A DNA stretch of 62,000 nt from Cryptomeria japonica (GCF_030272615.1 NC_081409.1:18168260-18230259); one strand, 5' to 3'. Positions 46,033 to 59,105 are shown, counted from the first letter of the stretch. Made by a program: numbers and translations. The notes: a model not told the origin generated them from the sequence alone.

Positions 46033-46771
46033 TGTTGGGAATAGGGGTTTTCCTTAGGTCAAACCCCAATTTCGGAGTTAACCATGAAATTGAATTGAAA
46101 ATATAAATAAGTACTGCAATAAAATATTTTCCTTTTGAGGCAAAGGTTGAGAATGAATGAAACATTAATGATTACCTTTAATGAAGTTTTGTTTGTCATA
46201 AGGGTTTCATCTAGATTGTCTTAATAAAACTAGAACATGAATTCCATCTCCAATGCTTGAATCTTGACTTCACTTATGCTCCAATGCTTGATAGAAGACT
46301 AATTACTTGCTCACTTGAATGTAAGATCTCATTTTTTCTCTCGAGTTTATTAGGAATTTGAATTAGGTTTGAAATGAGAGGGGTAGACCTCCTTTTATAC
46401 TTGCTTGTCAAAAATTTAATTAAATTTCTAACTAAGCTGACACATCATTCAATTCCCTGCTCCCACTAGTTGACCGTTAAGAGGGGCCAATTTGGGACTT
46501 GATTGAGGGACCCAGGATGCATACGCCTTGGTCTTGATTAGGACCAGGACATGGTACATCCTGGTCCTGATTTGAGACCAGGGCCTGGTATGTCTTGGTC
46601 CTACAAATGAGGACTCTTACTAGGGGGTCAAGATGGAAATGTTGTGAGAATGTGAGGTGAATAGGTGATGTGAGTAGAATCAGTGTTGCAATCAGGCCTT
46701 GGAGGATAGAACGCCAAAGTGAGGCCTAAGTGAGGGAAAATTTGTGGACGAGTACAATTTAGGATGCTACA
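46033..46771. repeat. LTR-like segment, orientation unclear
   Basis: On + it begins TGTTGGGAATAGG directly after a purine tract (gaaaagggggaaat, 46019-46032) and ends GGATGCTACA, like a 3' LTR. On - a TATA-like tataaaagg lies near 46390, and the end TGTAGCATCC resembles the TAT LTR start. It also carries a repeated ggtcctgatt/gaccagg phrase (about 46530-46600). No target duplication was found. Confidence 0.4.
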
Positions 46772-47870
46772 ATAATGACACAAAGAAATGAGTTGCAAGA
46801 ATAGATGAATAAAATGTAGAGAAGGAACAAGAATGTGAATATAAAAATCGTGCATTCTTCTATGTGTAAATAGAAATTAAGGCTAGGTCTTTTAGTTTCC
46901 CATGCAAGGAATATAATCATCATGAATCATATATATAATTGATGTAAAGTCCTCTAATATAGAAGTAAAAGTGCTAGAAAAATCTATAAAAGATGAGAAA
47001 TCAAATGGGTACTTAGCCAATACATTCAAAGAACATAAGCATCATCCTTTTGGTTGTCTTGGTAAAAATTGTTATGTCCTTCAAGATAAAAGGCTAAGAT
47101 GTAACAAAATATGAAAAATTCATTAAGATTATTGATGTAAGCATGGATATAATTCCAAGGTAAGGATTTATATGGATGTATAATGAATAAAATCACAATC
47201 AAAGGATTATGGATGAATGAGGAAAACCTATAGCAAATCCCTAGGAGGTATAAGATCACACGGGATCATAAAAATTTAGAGTAAAATAACAAAACATTTA
47301 CAAATATATCTAGTGTTTAGGTAATTGAATAAATCAAATCAAAACTAAATAAAATAATTTAATTTATACACGTGTAACAATAACTACAAAAATGAAAGAT
47401 TAGAGAGGGTATTACTTGGCTATTTCAATATGCCAAGCTATCATTAAGTTTGATAGATGTTTTGTAACCAATAAAAAAATAGTATCGAGTTTACAATAGT
47501 AATGAAGTATACCATGATATTAAGATTCCTAGATTTATATGGTCTTGTACACAATCACATCTCCGATTCTACCTACTATTGTAATTACATTTTGTAGGTG
47601 TGATATCCTTATTTTTACCTACAAATCTAAAAAACTTTTTTTCCTTTGCATGATATTTGAATTAACACAATGACATGTTGCAAACACTTGAGGGATTTGT
47701 GTAAGGGTTGGAGTTACAGACTTCCTTATGTCTTAGTCAAACCCTTGTTGTTTTCACATCATTTAGGAAATGAAGATTCATTATCCCTAGGATAAAATAT
47801 TGGTGTAGTATATGTCCATGCAAATCTTGATGTATGTATAGATATAAAGTGTTCTTGTGCTTAAATTATA
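46772..47870. other. AT-rich spacer, no gene seen
   Basis: No convincing frame, repeat or RNA gene. Confidence 0.4.
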
Positions 47871-47875
47871 GATTA

Positions 47876-48387
47876 TGTTAGAAATTAATCTTTACTTCGT
47901 AAAGTTAATTTCCTTTTAGTTGTTACTTGTAGGAATATTCCTATGGAATCTCTATAAGTCCTTTGTCTTATTTAAGTTTTCACAACTCATTTTATTTATT
48001 CCAAATATGTGGAATATTAGATTTCCTCCTTATGAGGATTGTGACAAATTGCACACACGTATTATGAATGGTGGCACTCATAGAGTTGGAAGTTACAAAG
48101 TAACTCCTCTCCTCATCTCTATTTAAGAGATGTTTCTCCTCTCTTTATTCTTATGGAAGCATTTCTATGCTAAGCTCATTCTCTCTTTCTCTCATTGTAT
48201 TCTCTTAGGCTTTATGCCATCTTCATAATCATGGGGCTTTTTCCCCCTTACAGATCTTGTGTCTCCTTCTTGGATTATGGTGTGCTTGCTCTTGCTTTTG
48301 GCTTCTCATTTATATTGTAATACTCTACCTTCAAACAATTTCTCATTGATTAGTTCTTTCTTGGTACTTCATAATATTTTCCTTTCA
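47876..48387 (+). repeat. Probable solo LTR, copia-like
   Basis: It starts TGTTAGAAATT and ends TCCTTTCA. The flanks gatta (47871-47875) and gattt (48388-48392) match at 4 of 5 bases. A TATA-like ctatttaagag is near 48117, and ggggctttttccccctta near 48235 recalls the U5 motif of the two copia elements. The first 37 bases contain a strong hairpin. Confidence 0.5.
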
Positions 48388-48392
48388 GATTT

Positions 48393-49188
48393 ATTTCCCC
48401 TATGTGTTAATAGTTGTTTAAAAGAGGCTTATCTTTAAATGTGACAATTAGACATTCAATTTGAACACTTTGGCATACAAGATGATACACAACTACTTCA
48501 ATTTGTGACAAAATTTAATCATATTTAATAAGAAAGCATTTTAAATTTTGATAGTCATGATCATATATATAACTTCATTTGAGAGACATAATTAGATCTA
48601 TAATTTTATTCAAAATTAAAAATAAATATAAAATTAAAATAAATTAACATAAAAGTAATATTTTAAAAACTTATACATCTTTTAAAAAACCAAATTAAAT
48701 ATTAAAGGCAATATCAAGTAACATAAAAGAATAGAAGAAAATGTACATCATTTGAAAGGAAATATTATTTTATTTTTTAAAAAGGGTGTATTGTTATTAG
48801 GTAGTGGAATTACCACCGTACCCCTTTCAAATGGTGGGAAAAACCTAAGCAAGCATAGGGACCAAAAAATAATAATTTACATCTTGGATTAGCTTTTAAC
48901 ATTTTGGTGTATTTTGATAATGTACATTAAATATACATAAAGTTTAAATTATGCCTCAGATATTCCCACTCTATCCATCTAGTGGGACAATAAAACATGC
49001 ATCGATGTGAATTATTAATTATCCTTAAGTGCTATGGCATGATGCTACACCAAATGTCATAACAAATTAAAGTTGTTTCTTCCCTATGATTAGTCTAAGA
49101 GTTGGAGTTACACTATTAAAAACATATTAATTCACATTCACCTTCACCTTTACTTTTGAATATGATTGTTAAAAAAAATTTAAAAATA
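48393..49188. other. AT-rich spacer, no gene seen
   Basis: Nothing supported. Confidence 0.4.
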
Positions 49189-49202
49189 ATATTTAGATTA
49201 TT

Positions 49203-49429
49203 AGGAAACATGTTAGTCCAAATAATTGGTAAAGTCAGGTTAAGGATTTGGGCTTTTTCCATGTAGGTCCAAGGTTCAACTCTTGTTAGCTAGATTTAAC
49301 TGGAAATTGGATAGTTTGAGCCTGCTCAGTTGTTCACACGGGACTAGTCCCACCTCTACTCGCACTTTGTGATCCCACTAGATTGGGACATGGAGATACT
49401 GGTACCTTCATTATAAAAATAAAATAAAA
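49203..49429 (+). mobile_element. SINE-like retroposon
   Basis: A unit of about 227 bp flanked by atatttagattatt (49189-49202) and atatttagactatt (49430-49443), one mismatch in 14. It has a polymerase III A-box-like tggtaaagtcagg (49227-49239) and a B-box-like ggttcaactct (49273-49283), spaced about 45 bp apart, and ends in an A-rich tail (ataaaaataaaataaaa). These are the marks of a tRNA-derived SINE moved by LINE proteins. Confidence 0.7.
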
Positions 49430-49443
49430 ATATTTAGACTATT

Positions 49444-51011
49444 TTTTTAATTAAAAGATTATAGTTTAATTAGTGAGGTGAAGTTATTTTTTTAATTATA
49501 CTTTTCGTTAATATTGAAATCTTTAGAAAATATGATCAAATTAAATTCGAGCTTAAAAAAAAAATACATATTAATTTTATCTATTTACAATTTTTTCATG
49601 AAACAACTTTAATTCAAATGTATATTTTTTCATATATTATTAATTACCCTATAAAAATTAATATATCATCTATATAATCTAATTGTTATTATTAAAAAAA
49701 AAAAAAAAAAATTTATGGAGGTTTGTCTACAATTTTTTCTATCTAATACGAGAGCATGAGAACCTCTTTGACTAAAAGCCAAGGACTAAGGGTATCCATT
49801 TCACCAACTTCATCATGGAGACCACCCTTACCTTATCTCTTTTTTATGTTGGAGCCTTGCATTCTCATCAAAAGAACCTTTCAACTTCACCAATAAATCA
49901 AAGATTCATTAAAATCAAAAATCAGATTTTTCAAAACACCCTTCAATACTTAAAACTAGAAATGACATTTTATCTGTTATGTATGATATGGGACATTATA
50001 TATATAATGTATATTGTCTTTCGGTGATCAAAAGTGTTCAAGTGGAATATAACAATATTGTAATGTTGATGTGAAGTAGAAAGGAGAGGGAGAATGCATC
50101 TCATCCAAGATAAACAACAAAATATAATAGCAAATCTACCTAAATTAAAGCTAGGAAAAGGTTGCATGCACCTACATCAAGCACAAACAAAATACTAGAA
50201 ATTTTTTAATGTTTTGATCCCTTCAATTTAAAGTAAGCACGGGTGGCTAGCGCAAATTTGGGAAATGTGATATTACATAGAAATGGACAAAAATTTGAAT
50301 GTACATTGAATAAAGCTAGGCTTAGGCCTAGGCCCATTGTTCTATAAGAGTAATAAAGCCTTTGTTTTCTATCAAAATCATACAATACTTAGTTTCTTTG
50401 AAATGAAGTGTAATTGGACTTCTTTCTCTTTGACTTGGCTTTCACAAGAGTGGATGGTCTAAAGTTCATAATTATTAGTGCACCCTTATATGAGTTAGTT
50501 ATTTATACTAGGAAGAAAATTTAATAATAAACTTAATTTTAATGATGTCATTTAATAATTAAATAACTCTTAAAAAGATTAAAAATTTATTTATTTTTAT
50601 TCAACATAATAAAATATAAATAAAACTATATGACCAATTTGTTTTGGTCAAGGATAGTTATACGAGTGTAATGTGTATATCTAGTAACACAAAAACCTTG
50701 TGTCCCCATCCTTACATATTAAATAAAGTGCATTTCTAGACATCTCCCTAGTGACTAGGACACTTTCCTAGTCAAAACCAACTTCTCCACTTAACACTAT
50801 GAGAATCTCTCTAGTGACTAACACACTTTCCTAGTCAAAACAAACTTCTCCACTTAACACTTTCTCATAGTTGGTCCATTATTACATCTATTCTATGACA
50901 ATTGTATGTGTAACTCTTAAATTTGTTTAGATTCATTTTCAATCAATTAAATTCTTGTGCGATGTGTTTTATATTATCTAATTGTTTAAAGAATATATAA
51001 AAAATCTTCAA
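49444..51011. other. AT-rich spacer with a 63-bp tandem duplication
   Basis: A unit starting ctagtgacta and running through cactttcctagtcaaaac and acttctccacttaacact is present at 50748-50810 and again from 50811 to about 50873. No gene is seen. A poly(A) run lies at about 49694-49710. Confidence 0.6.
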
Positions 51012-51264
51012 GTTTAGTGATTTAAGACAAATTTTTCTAATAAGTTTTTCATAATTGTAAAATATCTTAATAAATTACTTCATACAAAATAATAATATAA
51101 TAAAATTTAAGGAAAACACTTTCTAGATTTAATTGTGTGCAAAATTTGATGATTAAAATTTTTGTACACAATCAAATTCTGAAACTATTTTCCTTATTGT
51201 CATAGATTGTGGAAATTTAATAGAATTGATTAATAAAATTTACCTTGTTCTAACTCACTAAATA
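51012..51264. repeat. Long imperfect inverted repeat (MITE-like)
   Basis: Inner arms are strong: aaggaaaa...tttaattgtgtgcaaaattt (51109-51148) pairs with aaatttttgtacacaatcaa...ttttcctt (51156-51195). The pairing continues weakly outward to tttagtga (51013-51020) and tcactaaa (51255-51262). The size, about 250 bp, and AT-richness fit a miniature inverted-repeat element. No clear target duplication. Confidence 0.55.
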
Positions 51265-51311
51265 TTTCTAAACTAATTAATAAGAAATCAATGATTGAGC
51301 ATCGAAGAATG

Positions 51312-52127
51312 TGAAGCAGTCACCGGTTAGGAGGGACCTCAAAGAGATCAATCCACACCGGTCAGCAAGAGTAAACACAACAGAAACACAAAGATATGAT
51401 GGAGGAAATGCAGAACAGATTGAATTATTTCATGAAAGTTGATTACAATCAACCGGTAGCAACTGGGTTACAGAAACCGGCTCATAGGCCTACTAAAACA
51501 TACTCAAAGTACAAAATAGGTCACAATCGGGACCTTCAATCTTAAGATCTATCTTCTACGCTCAATCTAGCTAGTTGATTGTTCGATTGTTACATTCTAA
51601 TGCTCAATTACAATTATTTATATGATCCAAGGGGATCCGATCAACCCAAAAAGGGATCAAAACCCGAAGAACAAGACCTAACGTGTAAAACCAACAAGGT
51701 TGGCCTCTGCCAAGAGATTCCTCCGAAAAATCCAAAGGATGAAGTGTAGATCATGGGAAAAGGTCGTCCACACACCAAGGAACATCAGACTCAACACTCA
51801 GGCTCTGCAAGCTATGGAAGGGGTCCAATAGATCACAAATGCAAATAGGTCCAGGCAACCGGTAACAGGAAAATTGTCAACCGGTAACATGAAACTATCA
51901 TGGAAACTGATAGTGATAACTTGTCAGAAAAGGATCCAAATGTTGTGCGGTTTGGGGATAAGGAAGATGATCAAGTCTTCAAGTAGAATCCAACTCCACA
52001 GGATCCGGTGAGCCAAATCCGGGACACATAGAAAGAAATGTTGAAACTGCAAACAGAAAGCAAAACAGAAAGGAAAATATTTTTGGTTGATGCAAGATTG
52101 CTATGAATCGGGGATGCTCCTGCATCA
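51312..52127 (-). mobile_element. Solo LTR, 816 bp, TSD gaatg
   Basis: On - it starts TGATGCAGGAGCATCCCCG and ends ACTGCTTCA. gaatg flanks it at 51307-51311 and 52128-52132. A minus-strand TATA-like atataaataa near 51617-51626 sets its orientation. It contains several accggt phrases. Confidence 0.85.
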
Positions 52128-52132
52128 GAATG

Positions 52133-53092
52133 GATTGTCAATCATTGCAGAAAATTCAAACACAAAACTTTCAAAATACATGATTTACAACAAAAAACAT
52201 AAAAAAGTAACCCTTTTATTTGTGGTGCACAATACATAAATAAAAAGAAAAATAATCCCGAAGATGAATGTTGACACTAGCTAGAGGAAACAAGTTCCAG
52301 TGCAAACTCAATCTCGAAGTATTTTAAAATTAACTTCAAAAACCTCTATGAACATGAAGAAAATACATCAAAAACTAGCTACAAACATGAAGGTTTTAAC
52401 CAAAAATCTTTGTGTAAACTTCTCCTAGTACCCACAATTAAATTCTCTCCTTGTTATCAATTTGCTCTTCTATTTCCATTTCAAGATCTCTGACCTTCTT
52501 TTCCAAGCCTGGGTGTGGGAATTTCCTCTCTAAACACTATGCTCTTTTATCAAAATCCCCAACTTGGGCATATGATTCTCCCAAGTTAGATAGCACTTCT
52601 AATCATTCATCATTTTTTTGGCACCACTATGCAAAACTACAGATTTTTCATGTTCTACACTATCTCTTTCTCATGGGACCTAGAATTAAAAACTCTAATA
52701 TTTAAGCTCTCACAATGTAATTAATGCCCATCCTTGCCTAGGCATGGTAATTTAATCCCACAAGACTTTAAATAAAGGCCAAGGTTATATGAAATAAATG
52801 TAGAAGAACATTCAGCAATTAATTTCCAAAAATTTAAATGGATAAATGGGAGAATTGGAAAAGAATAAAATGAGGAATTAAATTCACCTATCAGACAAAA
52901 ACACCAAGACAACAAAATTAAAATAAAGAGAAAAAATCATATTTTTGGGTATGCAAGATTGTTTGTGCACTTGAATGCTCGTGAATCAAACAATTCGGGT
53001 AAGACGGAATGTATCATGAGTGGGAAGCTCGTGAACATTCAAAAATGTTGTACCCTCCCTTAATCCACCTCTTATTCCTTCCTTTGATTATA
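52133..53092. other. Spacer left of copia element 2
   Basis: No supported gene. The segment near 52946-52990 (tttgggtatgcaagattgtt, then gaatgctcgtgaatca) resembles the end of the solo LTR just upstream (near 52081-52127) and may be a relative. Confidence 0.35.
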
Positions 53093-53097
53093 CATTT

Positions 53098-54681
53098 TGT
53101 TGGAAACTTGAGATGAGTTGTTTTGTTGTCATTGATCTCAAACTTGTTTAGTTGTTGTTCCATTGTGCGGATGTTGTATTTGGTTTGAAAATGAGTGTTC
53201 AGATGTTTTTATGTTGTCTAGTAGAGATAGTGAGTATGAAGTTTTTTTGAAAGGCTACAATAGTGGAAGTTTCAATATGAAAGAAAGAGTATTTAATGTC
53301 CTTAGGGAAGAATGCTCTACATTCCTCCTGTTCTTGATGATGATTGTTTGTAGTTGGATAGATATAATGTCTATGTTTTATGGATGTTGCACTATCATAT
53401 TTTTTAGGTTCTTAGTTTCTCAAATGTAGTTGGTTGTGGCCAATTTTCTAATAGTGAGGTTGTCCATTAGGATTGGTCTGGAAAATGCTCTACATTGCTT
53501 CGCTATGATGATTCAAGTGTTGTGGCTTGGAGGACATGCTCATATGGTTTTTATAGTGTTCTAATTTAGCTTTTTGATGTTACATTGATCAACATGTGAA
53601 GTTATGTTGTTCTATGTTCAGTGTTGTTAATTGTGTTGGTCCCTAGTTGAAATAGTTGATTTATCCAATTTGAATCGTACTCTTTTGGTCTAGATATTCT
53701 TTTGGAGATTGTGTTGGAATATTGATATGGGTCTCACTATGGCATGTGTAGGTCCACATTGTGTAATTTGCATTGGGTAATGTTTTTGGGCCAACTAGTT
53801 AACATGCTTAATTATTTTTCTACATGTTGTGATTGATGTCGACTTTTGAGGAAGTTTTATTGTGTGCATTTCATTGGAACCACCTTAGGAAGATGAATTA
53901 TAATTTATTTGAGTCCTCTTTATCTCTTGAAATAGACCACATCAATTATTTTTGGCTCAGGTGGCTGACTTTATGTAACTCATCTATATTTTGTCTGTGA
54001 TTGACATAGTTAGGGGTTTCAATGTATAATCTTTTATAAATGGAAGTGTGGATGTGTGAGTTGTGGAAGTGGATTGTTGTGAATTGTATCTGAATGAAGA
54101 TACAAACAACAAAAGTGTGAATTTTAATTTTTCATTAGCTTTGATGATCATATCTTCAACACAACAGTGTGTTGAGACAATGAATAAAGTCAAAGATGTT
54201 TGCCATGATATTGTTCACTTGACATGATTTTTCAAAGAAAATTTCATGATCAGGAGATCTGTTGATTACAATTTATTATTCCTTGTAATTTCCAAAAGAC
54301 AGTGGGTCCTTTGGCATCTTGTGTAGTGCTTTGAATCTTGCTCTAGGATTGTGTGTCTCAATATTGCAATTCATTTGTACCTTGCCCTAAGGTTGTGCAC
54401 CAATTTTTTTTTTCACATCAAGTGCAATGAGCTCTTGGCTTTGAGACTAAAACTTTGTAATCAATTATTCATATTGTGTGTATGATTCTCACAGTGGTTT
54501 TTCCCTTCTTTGGTTTTCCACATAAATTTGGTGTTCTTGTGTGTGTTGTGCTTGATGCTTTCATGTTTCATAATTGCATATATAATTTAGTTCTGATTTT
54601 AAGTTTAAAGGATTATAAGTAAGTTGTTTTAAGATTCAGATCGATTAATCCCCCCTCTCGGTCTTGTGGTGTGTTCAACTA
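53098..54681 (+). repeat. 5' LTR of copia element 2
   Basis: It starts TGTTGGAAACTTGAG and ends GTGTTCAACTA (the 3' copy ends TTCAACA). It contains agtggtttttcccttctttg near 54493, shared with element 1. A possible TATA-like tataatctttta is near 54026. Confidence 0.9.
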
Positions 54682-54682
54682 T

Positions 54683-54694
54683 TGGTATCAGAGC
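54683..54694 (+). promoter_or_regulatory. Primer-binding site (initiator tRNA-Met)
   Basis: tggtatcagagc follows the 5' LTR after one base and is the usual copia primer site. Confidence 0.9.
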
Positions 54695-54739
54695 AAGGTT
54701 CCTCTAAGATAAGCTTAATCACTTGAGGAAGGTTCTGAA

Positions 54740-57700
54740 TGGTGTAGGAAGTCTATTTGAATGCACTAAGGCTTGATGAAACAAATTCCTCTACTTGGAA
54801 TTCATAGATGTAATATCATTTGAATTCTTTGTCGCCTGGAATAGGCGACATTATCAAGACTAATTATATTGCTCCAACTAGTGGTCCTACTACTTCAGAT
54901 GAAATCAAGAATCATGAAAATAATGCCAAGGCAAGCAATATACTTGTTAATAGTTTGAGTGGCACATAGTTTTTCAAGATTAATGGATGCACATGTGCAA
55001 AGAAAATTTGAATTAAATTGAGCAGCATCCATCAAGGAGATGGGAAGACCAAGGAAGTAAAATTGCAAAATCTAAAGCACAAATTTGAGACACTAAGGAT
55101 GTCTAAACATGAGAACATTGAAACCTACATGCAATGAGTTTGAATGAGGTAGTCAATGCAATCAACGGTATTGGTGGAATAATAGAAGAATTTGAAGTTG
55201 TAGGAAAAGTGATGAGAACATTGCCTAAAATCTATAAGCCTAAGAAGTTTGCCATTGTAGAAAGTTGCGATATGGATAATTATATCTTGGATCAACTATA
55301 TGGAGTGCTCCCTACCTTTTAAATTCTAGAACTTAGTAAGTAGCACAATGAAAAGAAGGAAGCAACATTCAAAGGTACCAAGAATATTGAAGATGAACCT
55401 TAACCAAGCAATGTTAATGACATGGATGAAGCAGAAGAAAAATTTGTGAGAAGATTGAAGAAAGGATCTGGGAAATACAAAGGTAAGTTTCCCTTTAAAT
55501 ATTTTAAATGTGGACAAATTGATCATTATTCTTCAAGATGTACTTTCAAGGAGGATAACAATAAGAGATCAAATGATAATAACAAAAGTAAGGATAATTA
55601 TAGAAGAGATGACAAAAACAAAAGAGTAGATGAAAGAGATGAGCCTAAAAGGAGTTATAGTTCAGTGGAGACCTACTCCTCTGAGGATGAAGATAGTGAT
55701 GACTCAACTGAAGAATTATTTCTTTTAGCTATAGAAGAAAAGGATAGTGAAAGGTTCAATACTTTGCATGATGAGAATAACTATGAATGTTTAATGACTA
55801 TGAATATTGCATTGCACGCAAAAGTGGAGCCTAAAGCTTGAATAATTGATTCTAGATGCTCAAATCTTATGATGTGACAAAAATAAGTTTATAGACTTTA
55901 AAAAGTATGATGGTGGACCAATGAAGGTAGCTGGTGAGGAGACAACCTCTATATGTGGTAAAGAAACCATATACATTAATGGTAAGCATAAGACAGATGG
56001 TGTTTATTATGTTAAAGACTTGGGACATAATCTTTTAAGTGTAAATCATATGTGCAATAAAGACTACAAGCTCATATTTTATGGGTCCAAATGTGAGATC
56101 AGAAAAAGAGGTTCCAAAAGATTGGTTGTAGAAGGCATAAGAACAAATGGGAATGTCTACTATGTGAAGGAAAATAAAGGAAGTAGATTTTTGTTGGCAC
56201 AAAGCAATGAATGTTCATTATGGCATAAAAGGTTGGTACATTTTAATTTTGACAGCATGGTGAAGATCATTTCAACTCATGAATGAGAGATTTACCAAAG
56301 ATTATCAAACCTATTGATACATTGTACAAGGGAGGTCTAGATGGGAAAGGTGACAAAGAATAGATTCAAGAACAAGGAAAATTCTACTACCAGACCTTTA
56401 GAGTTGATTCATATAGACCTATGCAGACCTAGAAGGACATGAGGGTTGAATGGTGAAAGGTATTTTTTCTTGCTTATTGATGATTATTCGAAAATGACAT
56501 GGGCTACTTTATCAAGGGAAAAGTCTAAATAATTTGGAAGGTTTAAGATATTCAAATCTATGGTTGAGAATCAAGTAGATGCTAAAATCAAATGTTTGAG
56601 GTCTAATAGAGGGGGAGAGTTTACATCAAATGAGTTTGATAGGAATTAAAGGGCGATTATCTGCACCTAGGACTCCTAAATAGTCTGGAATTGTTGAAAG
56701 AAAGAATGGGATTGTTGTAAAAATGTCTATAACTATGTTGAAAGATGCTAACCTTCCTAATGTGTATTGGAAAGAATTTGTGTATATTGTTGTCTATATT
56801 CTTAACAAGGTACAAGTAAGAGTGAATCATACAAAGACACCTTATGAGATATGACATGGAAGAACACCTACTGTCAAGTATTATAGGATATTTGGAAGTA
56901 AGTGCTACATAAGAAGAGATGAAGAAGACTTGAGAAAGGTTGATGCAAGATCATATGAAGGATAATTATTTAGATACTCTACAAAGAGAAAGGCTTACTA
57001 ATGTTATAATAAGAGGCTGAAGAAGATTGTGGAAAGTATGAACGTCAAAGTGAGTGAAGAATGGAATCATGTTGCACCTAAGCCTAAGGTTGAGATAGAA
57101 GACACTTTTGTAGTTGCAAAAGAGAAGGAAGTTTCAAAAGAAAAAGAAGAGACAAATACAAAAGAGAAGGAACTTGAATAAGCACCTAAGAAACCTACAA
57201 TGTATGTGTGGAAGAAACATTCAAAAAATAGATCATTGGAGATGAAGATAAAGGAGTTCAGACTAGAAGAAGACTTGTTGAGACTAGTGAACAAGCAAAT
57301 TTCTATTTTTAGTCTTAGGTAGAGTCAAAAAAAATTGTAGAAGCTAGAAAGGATACACGCTGGATGAAAGCTATGGAAGAGGAGATAAATTAGATTGAAA
57401 AGAATTAGACATGGGAATTGGTACCTAGACTAGTGGACATGAATTTGATAGGAACTAAGTGGGTGTTTCAAAATAAGCTGAATGGAGATTGAAAAGTCAC
57501 AAGTTGAAGGTATAGATTTAGAGGAGACTTTTGCTCTCGTTGCTAGGATGGAAACTATAAGGATGTTTATTGCGTTTGTTGCATATAACAACTTTAAAGT
57601 GTATAAGATGAATGTCAAGTTAGCTTTCTTGAATAGATAACTTGAAGAAGAGGTGTATACCAAACAATCAGATGGGTTTTAGTTCTCAAAAGATCCAGAT

Positions 57701-58790
57701 ATGGTTTGTAAACTCAATAAGGCACTCTATGGACTCAAGAAAGCCCCTAGAGAATGGTACACAAGGTTTAATTGCATAAAAAAATTCAAAAAAGGTACAA
57801 TAGATAGTAATCTTTATTTCAAAATTGAAGGTGGTAAGCTCTTAATTGTTGTTGTGTATGTTGATGATAGCATTTTTTAAGCAGGTGATAGTATTTGTAA
57901 GAGACTTACCTAATAAATGCAAAAATATTATGAGATGTCAATGATTTGTGTGTTATAAATTTGTACTGGTCTTCAAGTCACACAGTCAAAAGATGGTATT
58001 TTCATTTCTCAAACCAAATATCATGGAGATGTTGAAGTAGTTTTGTATGGAGAATTGTAAACCAGTTGGAACTCTTATGGATACTAGTTGCAAGTTAAGT
58101 AAGAATGATGGTTTTCCAGAAGTAATATATGTCTATGATTAGAGGATTGTTGTATTTGACTTATTCAAGATCGGATATCATGCATGCTATCTATTTGGTT
58201 GTGAGATATCAAGCTAATCCAAAGCAATCACATGGTCAAGTAATGAAAAAGATTTGAAAATATTTAAAAGGAACTCTAGATTTTGGTTTGTGGTACAGGA
58301 AGAATGATATTTTCACTTTGAAATCATACATAGATGTTGATTAGGCCAGATGTGTTGATGATACAAGAAGTATAAGTGGTGATGAAATTTTCTTAGGAGA
58401 TAGATTGGTCTCTTGGATGAGAAAAAAATAGGATTTAGTGTCATTATCTACTGCAAAAGAAGAATGCATTATTGTAGCATCATGCTACACTCAAGTCATG
58501 TGGATGAAGATAACACTTATTGGTATCAAGGTAATGCATGATGAAGCAATTCTTATTATTTTTAACAATACAATTGTAATTAATTTATTTCAAAGAATCT
58601 AGTAATGCATTCAAGGACCAAACACATTTCTATTAGGTATCTTTTCTTAAGAGAGAAGGTTTCAGAGAAGGAAGTCAGATTGGAGTGTGTGCCTACAAAG
58701 GATCAAATTGCAGACATCTTTCCCAAGGCACTGACAAAGGATACCTTTGAGTATCTCAAGTAGAAGTTACAAATTATTACCCCTCCTTCA
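54740..58790 (+). pseudogene. copia gag-pol remnant
   Basis: Pieces of all copia domains are readable in order but in shifting frames. Gag: VNEVVNAINGIGG near 55138. Zinc knuckle: YFKCGQIDHYSSRC near 55500, with the first Cys changed to Tyr. The protease region near 55840 is badly broken. Integrase zinc region: LWHKRLVHFNFD near 56220. Integrase core: IDDYSKMTWATL near 56480. Reverse transcriptase: YGLKKAPREWYTRF near 57730 and VYVDDSIF near 57860. RNase H: GDEIFLGDRLVSW near 58380. Then a decayed ADIFPK-like end near 58720. There are many stops and several frameshifts, for example between 55840 and 55921. No functional product is possible. Confidence 0.88.
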
Positions 58791-59011
58791 AAATGGATGC
58801 ATAGCAGTGGTGCATCTTTCCAAGGAGAGTTTAAAAGTTTATCTTTTGACTCCTACATTGATGTGGTAGCTACTATTAGAGGGAGCAGTGAAGGTTATGG
58901 TTATCCTTGCTAGGAGTATTGCAATCATCAAAGTCATACTCGAAAGGGGGAGAGAGGTTTCTACAGTTGAGGATAGTACTATTGTTTGCATTTTTTGTAC
59001 CCTTTGTCCTT

Positions 59012-59105
59012 GACATCAAAGGGGGAGATAGATTCAATAAGTGGGAGATAGATACCATTGTTGGTTGGTGGTACAAGTGTTGCCATCAATGAAAAAGAGG
59101 GTGAT
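59012..59105 (+). promoter_or_regulatory. Polypurine tracts of copia element 2
   Basis: catcaaagggggagata lies near 59016-59032, and a second tract, gaaaaagagggtgat, directly precedes the 3' LTR at 59106. The duplicated arrangement matches element 1. Confidence 0.7.

Noticed and set aside
45806-46165. 119-codon minus ORF
   Set aside because: Part looks protein-like, but it crosses an LTR-like border and matches nothing that I can name.
51292-52144. Alternative borders TGATTGAG...TCAATCA for the solo LTR
   Set aside because: Flanks atcaa and ttgca do not match, whereas borders 51312-52127 give a perfect gaatg duplication.
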